Shown here in pieces: positions 56,226-63,716 of a DNA stretch of 64,000 nt; position 1 is the first letter of the stretch; each line of letters opens with the position of its first letter. The DNA is from Pseudomonadota bacterium. GTDB lineage: Archaea; Thermoplasmatota; SW-10-69-26; JACQPN01; JAJPHT01. Made by a program: the position numbers and the translations under genes. The DNA is taken from the NCBI GenBank assembly GCA_021325135.1, contig JAJPHT010000015.1, positions 181,320 through 245,319 on the forward strand, written 5' to 3'. The notes beneath the pieces were generated by a model that did not search any database, was not told the DNA's origin, and was given only the letters and a program-made list of their open reading frames with translations.

Positions 56226-56284
56226 CTGCCCGCCCCGCGCGGGGGAAGCATTCATCCGGGATCGGCGGATTGGACCGAACCACG

Positions 56285-56359
56285 GGGCCTGTAGCCTAGC
56301 CCGGATAAGGCGGCAGCCTTCGGAGCTGTTTGTCTTGGGTTCGAATCCCAACAGGCCCG
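56285..56359 (+). tRNA. tRNA-Arg (anticodon TCG)
   Basis: A complete cloverleaf is readable. The acceptor stem GGGCCTG pairs with CAGGCCC, discriminator G. The D arm is GCC...GGC with loop TAGCCCGGATAA. The anticodon stem GCAGC/GCTGT has loop CTTCGGA, giving anticodon TCG (one G-U pair). The T arm is TTGGG TTCGAAT CCCAA. There is no encoded CCA and no intron. The 3' flank begins cgctcacttcgttcgcgg, similar to the sequence after the second tRNA-Arg. Confidence 0.93.
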
Positions 56360-56739
56360 CTCACTTCGTTCGCGGCCCCGTTGCCAGCGCTGCGCGCGGG
56401 TCGCTGGACTGCGGTCCGGCGGCCACCCTCGGCGCCGATGCGCCCGCGGGTCCCAAAAAAGCCCGCTCAATTCGCGCGCGGCCGCGCCTCCGTCGGCGGT
56501 CCTCCCTGAAGCGCCCCCAGTCCCAGACGCTCCCGCCCGGTGCCCGCGCCGTGCACAGAGGCACTGACACGGCGCGGGCAAGCGGACGGGAGCGTCAGGC
56601 TCCGCGGCCCTTGGAACCGGGGAAGGCTGTTACCCAAGTGGTAGGGGGCAGGAGGGGGCGTCATCCTTTGCAGGATCGATCCTGCAAGGGCGTCGCCCCG
56701 GGCAAGCACCCTGAAGCGGCGCGCCGCGCATGCCGACGC
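56360..56739. other. 380-nt gene-free stretch between tRNA-Arg and the HTH-FHA gene
   Basis: It contains tctgcgcgcgggtcgctgg, followed by ggactgcggtccgg (shared with the tfs spacer), then the palindrome pair described separately, a caggatcgatcctg perfect palindrome, and a possible promoter ctgttaccc for the gene at 56740. No coding sequence was seen. Confidence 0.6.
56525..56596. repeat. Imperfect 29-bp inverted repeat
   Basis: The arms at 56525-56553 and 56568-56596 share GACGCTCCCG and GCCCGCGCCGTG, with a few mismatches between. The loop is 14 nt. It could be a regulatory stem-loop or an unstudied palindromic unit. Confidence 0.6.
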
Positions 56740-57429
56740 ATGCCCCTGGGGGACGTGGACGTGGAGCGGCTCAGCGCGCACCTGCGGGCCCTGGCCCATC
56801 CGGCGCGGCTGGAGCTCCTGCGCCTCCTGAGGCGCCCCGCCGCGCCGGCGGAGATGGAGGTGCGCCCGCGGCGGCGCGACGCGGACCTGCACCCGGAGCG
56901 CGCCATGAGCCGGCAGTCCATCATGGACCACCTGGCGACGCTGGAGGAGGTCGGCGTGGTCAACCGCATCGAGGCGGACGGCGCCACGCGCTACGTGACC
57001 AGCGCGCAGCGGCTCTTCGCCCTGGTGGAGGAGCTTCGCAGCCTCACGGCGCTGGAGCCCTCGATGCGCGTCGACGTGGAGGCGACGCTCGCCAACGGGG
57101 CCGCGGACGCGCCCGCCTGGACGCCGGGCCCGCGCCTCGTGCTCCTGGGCGGGCCGTGGGAGGGGCGCGCGTTCGCGCTGGCGGGGGCGGGCCCCTGGAC
57201 GCTGGGGCGCTCGCGGGAGCGGGACGTGGCGCTCACCTACGACCCCTTCGCCAGCGCGGAGCAGGCGCGCATCGAGCGGCAGGGGGCGACGCTCACCGTG
57301 AGGCCCGAGGAGGGCGCGCGCAACCCGACGCGCCTCAACTTCGCGACGCTGGCGACGGGGGCTCCGCGGCCGCTGCGCCCGGGGGACGTCATCGGGATCG
57401 GGCGGTCGCACCTGGTGTTCCAGCCCTGA
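56740..57429 (+). CDS. ArsR-like winged-helix and FHA domain protein
   Basis: The 229-residue protein has an N-terminal winged-helix HTH (LSAHLRALAHPARLELLRLLRRP, then SRQSIMDHLATLEEVGVVNRIE), about residues 5-105, and a C-terminal FHA domain from about 125 (LVLLGGPWEGRAFAL, WTLGRSRERDVALTYDPFAS, GQATLTV-like segment, and PLRPGDVIGIGRSHLVF). FHA domains bind phosphothreonine, so this is a candidate transcription regulator that reads Ser/Thr phosphorylation. It converges with and overlaps the kinase gene by 41 nt. Confidence 0.85.
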   Translation: MPLGDVDVERLSAHLRALAHPARLELLRLLRRPAAPAEMEVRPRRRDADLHPERAMSRQSIMDHLATLEEVGVVNRIEADGATRYVTSAQRLFALVEELRSLTALEPSMRVDVEATLANGAADAPAWTPGPRLVLLGGPWEGRAFALAGAGPWTLGRSRERDVALTYDPFASAEQARIERQGATLTVRPEEGARNPTRLNFATLATGAPRPLRPGDVIGIGRSHLVFQP

Positions 57430-59473
57430 GGGCGGCGCGGAACGCGGCCGGGTCCGCGGGGCGCTCCTCGGGCCGCTTGGAGAGCGCGGCGCGCAGCGGC
57501 GCCTCCAGCCACGACGGGATCGCCGGGTGCGGCAGGCGCGGCGCGTCCAGGAGGATGCGCTCGCGGGCCGAGAAGGCGTCCGCGCCCGCGAGGTCGATGG
57601 GGTGCTCGCCGGTGAGCAGCCGGTAGAGGACCGCGCCGGCGGCGTAGACGTCGGAGGCGGCCGCGGGGCGCGCGCCGCGCACGACCTCGGGCGCCATCGT
57701 TGAGAGCGTCCCCTCCACGGCCGCGCCGGTGAGCGTCGTCCCCGGGTCGGCGGCGCGCGCGGAGCCGAAGTCCGCAAGGAGGCCGCGCCCGTCCGCGTCC
57801 AGGAGGAGGTTCTCGCACTTCACGTCACCGTGCACGAGGCCCGCCGCGTGCAGCGCCGCGAGCCCTTCGAGGAGGTCGTCCAGGAGGGGCAGCGCGCGCT
57901 CGGGGGGCAGCGGGCCCTCCCGCGCGAGGAGGTCCTTCGCGCTGCCGCCGGGGGCGCGCTCCATGACGAGGAAGGCGTCCCCCTCGCGGCGGTCGACGTC
58001 CAGGAGCCGCACGATGCGGGGGCTCTGGACGGCCTGGAGCGCGCGCGCCTCGGCGACGAGCCGGGAGCCCTCCCGCGGGGTGTGATATCGTTTCACGACG
58101 ACCTCGCGCCCCGTCTCGGCGTCGGAGGCGAGGTAGACGGTGGCGGTGGCGCCGCGGCCGATCTCGGCGCCCAGCACGTAGCGGCCGATGCGCTCGCGCG
58201 ACTCCAGGCCGCGCAGGAGCATGGCGTGCTCGCGCTCGGTGACGCCCAGGTCGCGGCGCAGGTCGGCAAGGAGGCCGTCGCTTCCGGGGATCTCGCGCCC
58301 GTTGCCGCCCCGCGTCGCGGCGAGGGCGGCGGCGTAGCGGCGGGCGCGCTCGGCGACGGCGCGCGGGTCGTCGGCCGCGAGGAGCGCGCGCTCGGCCAGG
58401 GCGTCGACGGGGCGCCAGAGGGCGAGCCCCGCGGCGAGGGCCACCAGCGCGCCCGCGCCCAGGGCGAGCCCCCCTTCGCCCAGGGCGCCCATGACGAGGA
58501 GCCCGAAGAGGGCGCCCGCGGCCGCGGCGAAGAGGGCGCGCAGCGCGGCCCGCGCCCGGCGGCGCTCGCGCCCGCCCGCTCCGGCGAGGCCGTAGCGCGC
58601 GACGGCGAGGACGACGACGAGGGCGAAGAGGAGGCGCAGGAGGAGGTCCGTGCCGTCGTACCGGGAGAAGGAGGAGCCCAGGTCGGGGCGCGCCTTGAGG
58701 AGGCCGTCCAGGGCGCCCAGGCTCGCGAGGACCGCGGCGCCCGTGGCGACGATGCGCCCCGCGCTGGCGCCCAGGGGCCTCACGAGGCGCGGGGCGTACG
58801 CGACGACGGCGAGGCCGCCCGCGATGGTGGCCGCCGCGCGCAGGACGAAGGGCGCGTAGGCGGCCTCCGCGGGCGCGAACGCGGTGAAGGAGACGAAGAA
58901 CGCGCCGCTCTGGACGAGGTAGGGCGAGAAGGCGAGCCCCAGGGCGCCCGCGATGCGGCGCTCCGGCTCGGGGCGCAACTCGTCCGCCGCGACGCGCGCC
59001 GCGGCCACGACGAACGCGACGAGGGCCGCCGTGGAGGGGACGGTGGCGACGTAGGTGAGGGGCCCGCTGACCATGGCCCACTCGGAGGAGACGCGCGCGA
59101 CGCCGGCCACGAAGAGCGCGGGCTGCCACGCGAACGCGGCGCCCAGGAGGACGGCCGCCGCCGCGGTGGCCGCGAGGAGCGCGCGCCTGGCGGGGAGCGC
59201 GTCGGGCCAGAGGAGGGCGGCCACGTAGAGCGTGAGGAAGGGGATCGCCAGCGACCAGGCGGTGGAGAGCCGGGCGAGGACCAGCGCGGTCGCGGCGGAG
59301 GGGGCGCCCGGCAGCAGCGTGACGGACGCCATGTAGCCGGCGCGCAGGAGCATGAGCGCGGCGAGGACCTTGTGCGACGCGGCCTCGGGGCGGACGACGA
59401 GGACGAGGACGCCCGCCGCGCCCACCGCGGCGGCCAGGGCAAGCCCCAGGGTGCCAAGCGCCAGCGCGGTCAC
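57389..59473 (-). CDS. Membrane-bound Hanks-type serine/threonine kinase
   Basis: The 694-residue product has about ten hydrophobic helices in the first 375 residues (LGTLGLALAAAVGAAGVLVLVV, AIPFLTLYVAALLW, AGALGLAFSPYLV and others) and a Hanks-type kinase domain from about residue 410. That domain has the glycine loop EIGRGATATVYLA, Lys in VVVKRYH, catalytic HGDVKCENLLL, DFGSARA, and the APE motif TMAPEVVRG. The C-terminus reads PEERPADPAAFRAAL. The GTG at 59473 shares GTGA with the stop of the upstream gene. The last 41 nt overlap the HTH-FHA gene, so kinase and reader are adjacent. Confidence 0.9.
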   Translation of the reverse strand: MTALALGTLGLALAAAVGAAGVLVLVVRPEAASHKVLAALMLLRAGYMASVTLLPGAPSAATALVLARLSTAWSLAIPFLTLYVAALLWPDALPARRALLAATAAAAVLLGAAFAWQPALFVAGVARVSSEWAMVSGPLTYVATVPSTAALVAFVVAAARVAADELRPEPERRIAGALGLAFSPYLVQSGAFFVSFTAFAPAEAAYAPFVLRAAATIAGGLAVVAYAPRLVRPLGASAGRIVATGAAVLASLGALDGLLKARPDLGSSFSRYDGTDLLLRLLFALVVVLAVARYGLAGAGGRERRRARAALRALFAAAAGALFGLLVMGALGEGGLALGAGALVALAAGLALWRPVDALAERALLAADDPRAVAERARRYAAALAATRGGNGREIPGSDGLLADLRRDLGVTEREHAMLLRGLESRERIGRYVLGAEIGRGATATVYLASDAETGREVVVKRYHTPREGSRLVAEARALQAVQSPRIVRLLDVDRREGDAFLVMERAPGGSAKDLLAREGPLPPERALPLLDDLLEGLAALHAAGLVHGDVKCENLLLDADGRGLLADFGSARAADPGTTLTGAAVEGTLSTMAPEVVRGARPAAASDVYAAGAVLYRLLTGEHPIDLAGADAFSARERILLDAPRLPHPAIPSWLEAPLRAALSKRPEERPADPAAFRAALRAGTPGATARSR

Positions 59474-60060
59474 CCGCCCGGCGGCGGAGGCGGGGGCGAA
59501 AGGGGGCAGCACTCGGGCGGCGGGCAGCCCACGCAGTCGAGCTGGACCTTAGTGCCCGTCGTCCCGGTGAAGGGGGGATCGTCCAGGTGCAGGCCGATGG
59601 GGGCGTGCGGCTCGACGTAGTAGCGGCCCGTGGCGACGTCGTAGGACGCGTAGAGGGGGCACGCCGCGAGGAGGCACGACGTGGGCGTCGCGATGCAGGG
59701 GGGCACGATCCCCACGAGGGACGTGTCGGGCTGGGGGACCTCGCCCAGGATCGTGTCGAGGCCGGGGAGGACGAGGCGCTCGACGGCGTCGGCCGGGTCC
59801 GCGGGGCGGTCCGCCAGCGAGCAGTCGTCCGACGCGGCGCTCCCGGAGTGGGGCACCTCGGGCGTGGCGAGGGTGATCGACACGATGTAAGGGTCGTCCG
59901 GGCCCTCCAGGCCGTCGGGGCCCACGGCGACGGGCCCGGCGCCGATGGACGGCGACAGGCCGTCCGTGGTCCAGGCGAGGTATTCGGTCCGGGGCGGGCT
60001 CCAGGCGGCGGCCGGGCCGGCGACGGACACGAGCAGGACGATCAGCAGGGCGACGCGCAT
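59470..60060 (-). CDS. Secreted protein of unknown function
   Basis: The 196-residue product starts with a signal peptide (ALLIVLLVSVAGPAAA) and has a Cys-rich tail (CVGCPPPECCPLSPPPP) plus ADPADAVERLVLPG and PPCIATPTSCLLAACPL. No family was recognised. It precedes the kinase gene in the same operon, with a GTGA overlap, so it may be a partner of the kinase's outer surface. A ccgctaacgag box lies about 30 nt upstream of the ATG. Confidence 0.76.
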   Translation of the reverse strand: MRVALLIVLLVSVAGPAAAWSPPRTEYLAWTTDGLSPSIGAGPVAVGPDGLEGPDDPYIVSITLATPEVPHSGSAASDDCSLADRPADPADAVERLVLPGLDTILGEVPQPDTSLVGIVPPCIATPTSCLLAACPLYASYDVATGRYYVEPHAPIGLHLDDPPFTGTTGTKVQLDCVGCPPPECCPLSPPPPPPGG

Positions 60061-60345
60061 CGAGGAGCCTCCCGCCGATGCACGCTCGTTAGCGGGCAAA
60101 GAATGTTCCCGTGGGGGTCGGGCAAATCCGCGCTTTGGCGAGGAAGAGTAACCGATGCAGCCGTTCGGATGCGCGCTCTGCGCAAGGGGCAACCACCCGC
60201 GAGGGGTAGCAGCGGGCCGGATGCGGCGCCGCCTCCTTGATGGGTTCTGCGACGATCCATCAGGCGAGGGCCGCGAGGGTGGCCCGTCGGCAGGGCGGTG
60301 CGGTTACGCCCTCCGGCTCCATCCTCGCCGCACCCTCATTTTCTC
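60061..60345. other. 285-nt gene-free stretch
   Basis: It lies between two minus-strand genes. It holds the likely promoter of the secreted protein gene (near 60090) and several short G/C-rich repeats. A small plus-strand frame from 60155 runs on antisense through the gene at 60346, and I do not support it as a gene. Confidence 0.5.
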
Positions 60346-60849
60346 TCACGGATCGACGCCCAGGTCCACGTCCGTCCCTTCCGAGACGGGGACGCGCACG
60401 CTGCTGGTCGCCTCCTCGATCGCGCCCTTCCAGGCCTCGGCCGGCGCGCCCGCCTGGTGCGCCTCGCGCATCGCGCGCAACGCGGCGCCCAGGATGCGGT
60501 CCCCCTGCGCCTGGCTCTCCGCGGCGTCGACGCAGGGCACGCCGTCGAACACGACGCAGCCCAGCCGCTCGCGCAGCGTCTCGTCCAGAAGGTAGAACCC
60601 GTGGCGCCGCGCGCCGGGCTCCCAGGTGACGGAGACGCACGCGGAGCCGCAGGCGGCCTCGATCCACACGCGGACCTCCAGGTCGGCGCCCGCGGTCGCA
60701 CGCTGGAGGTCGAGGAACGCGGCGCTGCGCAGGAGGACGTCGGCCTTCTCGGCGACGGCGCGGGCGTAGTCGTCCTCGGCCGGCGCGCCCACCGCCGCGA
60801 TCCAGTCGACGCGGAAGGGGCTCGCGAAGCGCTCGTCGAAGGCCTTCAT
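60346..60849 (-). CDS. Protein of unknown function
   Basis: The 167-residue soluble product begins MKAFDERFASPFRVDWIAAV, has a Cys pair (ACGSACVSVTWEPG) and a C-terminal helix-rich tail (ALRAMREAHQAGAPAEAWKGAIEEAT). No signal peptide, membrane segment or recognised family. The ATG at 60849 is used; an in-frame TTG at 60855 adds two residues. Confidence 0.65.
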   Translation of the reverse strand: MKAFDERFASPFRVDWIAAVGAPAEDDYARAVAEKADVLLRSAAFLDLQRATAGADLEVRVWIEAACGSACVSVTWEPGARRHGFYLLDETLRERLGCVVFDGVPCVDAAESQAQGDRILGAALRAMREAHQAGAPAEAWKGAIEEATSSVRVPVSEGTDVDLGVDP

Positions 60850-60941
60850 GCCCAAGCCTTGGCGGCGCTGGAGAACATGCGTTGGGCGAAGGACGCAGCG
60901 CCCTTCGCGCGAGCTTTATCCCCCAGGAGCGGCGGGCGGCC

Positions 60942-62099
60942 TCACGGGCTGCCGGTGAAGTCCGCCAGCACCGGATGCGCCGAGTCGTAGGCGACGACCT
61001 GCAGCTTGTACTGCACCTGCGCGTCGGAGCAGGCCGTGCACTGCCCCATGCCGGTGGGGTCGCTGGTGGACACCTGGAGGTCGAAGCGCCACTGGCTCGT
61101 CTTCGCGTAGGGGCTGTCGGTCTGCTGCATGTTCACGGGCCACGAGAACTGGAAGACGCCCTTGCCCATGTCCGCGTGGGTGACGTTCGCGCGGCGGAAG
61201 TTGCTGGAGTCCGCCGACTTGTAGAGGAAGGAGATGTTGCGCACCTGGCCGATCTGCGCCGTGGCGTCGGTGATGGTGACGTTGGCCGTCATCCAGACCG
61301 TCTCCATGGGGACGACCTTCTGCGACGCGACGCCCTCGGGGGGCTGGTCGCCGTTGTTCTGGATGCGGTCCACGATGGCCGTCTCCGCGCTCTGGTGCGA
61401 GCTGGTCGCGGGCCCGTCGAAGAGGCCCAGCGTGTGGCCCGCGCCGAAGAGCATGCCGTGGCCCGGCCAGAGCGAGAGGTCGCGCATGCGCACGATGTCG
61501 GCGCGCAGGTGGACGTTCCCCTCGATGACGCCGCCCTGCGCGGGCAGCAGCTGGAAGGCCCAGCGGCTCGTCTTCTCGTGGGGCATGTCGCACATCTCGG
61601 GCGTGACGTCGATCTTGAGGGGCGCGCCGCTCGTGATGGGCTGCGGCTTCGACCAGTCCGTGTCCGCCGCGCTGCGGTAGCGCAGCGTGACGCTGGTCAC
61701 GGTGGGGTCGCTCCACGTCGCGGTGATCTCCATGCGGCCCGTGCCCTCGAAGACCGTGGCGCCGTCGGTGGGGCGCGCCATCGCGCCGCCCACGCCGGGC
61801 GTCTGGTAGCGAAGCACGTCCGCGAAGGTGTATTGCAGCGCGTCCTGGGGCTGCACGTCGAGGTCCTGGTCCAGGATCGTGACGCGCTCCTTGCCCTCCC
61901 AGTAGTCGTGCATGTGCGCCATCTGGCCCATGTCGCCCGTGGCGTTGGTGGAGTTGCCCGTGTCGACGATCACGGGGGGAGCCTTGGCCGCCGTCGTGTT
62001 GACGGCAGGCGCGGGCTTGTCTCCGCCCGAGCCGCCCAGGCAGCCCGCGAAGCCGCCGGTGACGAAGAGGGCCGCGACGAGGACAAGGAGCAGGCGCAT
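60942..62099 (-). CDS. Putative secreted lipoprotein
   Basis: The 385-residue product has a lipobox leader (FVTGGFAGC), a Thr/Ala/Asn-rich linker with potential glycosylation sites, a His/Met-rich stretch (MGQMAHMHDYWEGK) and a series of beta-rich repeats (ITATWSDPTVTSVTLRYRSAA, VWMTANVTITDATAQIGQVRNISFLYKSADS). The His/Met cluster hints at metal binding. No family was recognised. A good TATA box (gtatttaaag) lies about 30 nt upstream. Confidence 0.78.
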   Translation of the reverse strand: MRLLLVLVAALFVTGGFAGCLGGSGGDKPAPAVNTTAAKAPPVIVDTGNSTNATGDMGQMAHMHDYWEGKERVTILDQDLDVQPQDALQYTFADVLRYQTPGVGGAMARPTDGATVFEGTGRMEITATWSDPTVTSVTLRYRSAADTDWSKPQPITSGAPLKIDVTPEMCDMPHEKTSRWAFQLLPAQGGVIEGNVHLRADIVRMRDLSLWPGHGMLFGAGHTLGLFDGPATSSHQSAETAIVDRIQNNGDQPPEGVASQKVVPMETVWMTANVTITDATAQIGQVRNISFLYKSADSSNFRRANVTHADMGKGVFQFSWPVNMQQTDSPYAKTSQWRFDLQVSTSDPTGMGQCTACSDAQVQYKLQVVAYDSAHPVLADFTGSP

Positions 62100-62129
62100 G
62101 CTGATCAGCCCGGAAGCCCGCGAAGGGGG

Positions 62130-62139
62130 TATTTAAAGA
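62130..62139 (-). promoter_or_regulatory. TATA box for the secreted lipoprotein gene
   Basis: On the minus strand ctttaaatac lies about 33 nt before the ATG at 62099 and is one of the clearest archaeal TATA boxes in this window. Confidence 0.65.
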
Positions 62140-62173
62140 GTTTGGAGCCCTCGTTGTCCTCGCCCTGGAAGGC

Positions 62174-63229
62174 TCACGTCGGGCGCCGGCCGCGCTGCCG
62201 CTCCCTGCCCGGGTCGCGCGGGGTCTGCTCGGCCCCCTCGGCGCCGGGGGCGCGGTGGTCCTCCATCACCGCCTCCTGGAGGCTGCGCGCGTTCCGGCTG
62301 GGCCGCACGTGCGCGCCGAACGAGTTGGCGTACACCTGCGTGAGCTCCGCGCCCACGAAGACGATGAGGCTCGTGTAGTAGAGCCAGACGAGGATGGCCA
62401 GCACGGCCCCCGCGGCCCCGTACTGCGTGGCGATGGGGCCCCGGCCGATGTAGAGGCTGATCGCATACTCCCCCGCGACGAAGAGGACCGCCGTGACCAG
62501 GGCGCCCTTGAAGGTGTCCTTCGCGCTCACCTTGGCGTCGGGGATGAACTTGAACATCAGCGTGAAGAGGAGCGTCACGACCGCGAGCGTGAGGACCAGG
62601 TCCAGCGCGGCGCCCAGCGCGGCCCCGAGCCCCAGGGCGCCCCCGACGCGCGAGGAGACGGCGGCGAGGAGCGCGCTCAGCGCCAGGGAGAGGAGCAGGA
62701 GGAACACGCCGCCCAGCAGCGCGCCGAAGCTGAGCAGGTTGTCGCGGATGGCGCCCCAGACCTTGTTCCGGAAGCCCTTGCGCGGCTTGGCGTCCACCTC
62801 CCAGATGGCGTTCATGGTCTCCTTGAGCTGCGCGAAGACGCCCACGGCGCCCGCCAGGAGCGCGATGGCGCCCACGACCGTCCCCGCGACGCCCACGCGG
62901 GGCCGCGAGCTGCCCGCCATGATGTCGGCCAGCGCCTGCGCGCCCTGCGGGCCCAGGACGAGGCCAAGCTGCCCCATGATGGCGCCCCGCGCGGCGGTGG
63001 CGCCGAAGAGGAGGCCCGCGACGAAGACGCAGATGGCCAGCAGGGGCCCGATGGCGAAGAGGCTGTAGTACGCCAGCGCGGCGGCCTGCTTGGGCGCCTT
63101 GTCCCGCCCCAGCGCGACGAGGGTGTTCTTCACGAGCGTCCACACCGTCCGCGGGCGCCAGTCGAAGGCGCGCCTGCCCGCCTCGTCGCTCGCCTGGGGG
63201 TCGTGGGCCTCTGCGTCGTCGGTCCTCAT
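62174..63229 (-). CDS. YihY/BrkB family membrane protein
   Basis: The 351-residue product has about six transmembrane helices and the YihY pattern: AAALAYYSLFAIGPLLAICV, MNAIWEVDAKPRKGFRNKV, LLSFGALLGGVFLLLLSLAL, KFIPDAKVSAKDTFKGALVTAVLFVAGEY and LVWLYYTSLIVFVGAELTQVYA. These proteins may export small molecules, and several were once misannotated as ribonucleases. The C-terminal 40 residues are charged and low-complexity. ATG at 63301 is an in-frame alternative with 24 unconserved residues. Confidence 0.87.
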   Translation of the reverse strand: MRTDDAEAHDPQASDEAGRRAFDWRPRTVWTLVKNTLVALGRDKAPKQAAALAYYSLFAIGPLLAICVFVAGLLFGATAARGAIMGQLGLVLGPQGAQALADIMAGSSRPRVGVAGTVVGAIALLAGAVGVFAQLKETMNAIWEVDAKPRKGFRNKVWGAIRDNLLSFGALLGGVFLLLLSLALSALLAAVSSRVGGALGLGAALGAALDLVLTLAVVTLLFTLMFKFIPDAKVSAKDTFKGALVTAVLFVAGEYAISLYIGRGPIATQYGAAGAVLAILVWLYYTSLIVFVGAELTQVYANSFGAHVRPSRNARSLQEAVMEDHRAPGAEGAEQTPRDPGRERQRGRRPT

Positions 63230-63360
63230 TGCGGCGCCTCGCTTCTCACCCTCGCCGCTTCGCGCCGCGCTTCGGAGAGGCCTTGTGGCCGCTTCGTTCA
63301 TGGAGGCCGAGACAAGCCCTTATGCCGGGGTCCGGGCTCCGAGGATGAGCCCATCGACCT

Positions 63361-63435
63361 GGACCCGTAGCCTAGCCCGGATATGGCGCAGGCCTCCTAA
63401 GCCTGAGACCTGGGGTTCGAATCCCCACGGGTCCG
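63361..63435 (+). tRNA. tRNA-Arg (anticodon CCT)
   Basis: The acceptor stem GGACCCG pairs with CGGGTCC, discriminator G. The D arm is GCC...GGC with loop TAGCCCGGATAT. The anticodon stem CAGGC/GCCTG has loop CTCCTAA, giving anticodon CCT. The T arm is TGGGG TTCGAAT CCCCA. No intron and no encoded CCA. Upstream cttatgcc about 45 nt away may be its TATA box. The 3' flank gctcctcgcttcgctcgcc resembles that after the other tRNA-Arg. Confidence 0.93.
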
Positions 63436-63716
63436 CTCCTCGCTTCGCTCGCCTTCCCAGAGAGGATATCACCCGCGATCGCGGGAAGAAGGGAAGCCCC
63501 CTGCGGCCGTGGCGGGTTGCGGAGCTGGGGGGCTGATGAGGGGGCCGCAGGGGCTGTGGGCCCAGTGGGGCTGGCAGGGGATAACGCCGATCCGCCGAGA
63601 CTCCCGGGGGCGGCAAGCTCTCTGGTGGTCTCCGGAGGCGTCTGATCGATCCGGATTCTTCGTCGAGAATCGGTTTCCCCCGCGCGCGCTCCTTGCCCGC
63701 TTGGAGACACTGAGCC
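63436..63716. other. 280-nt gene-free stretch between tRNA-Arg and pstS
   Basis: Contains a gatatc word, the inverted pair AGCCCCCTGCGGCC/GGCCGCAGGGGCT around 63500-63550, and gaatcggtttcccccgcg before pstS that may belong to its promoter. No coding sequence was seen. Confidence 0.55.

Noticed and set aside
60155-60595. Plus-strand ORF starting MQPFGCALC
   Set aside because: It runs antisense through the gene at 60346 and has no family signal. The first few codons with CxxC are not enough to support it.
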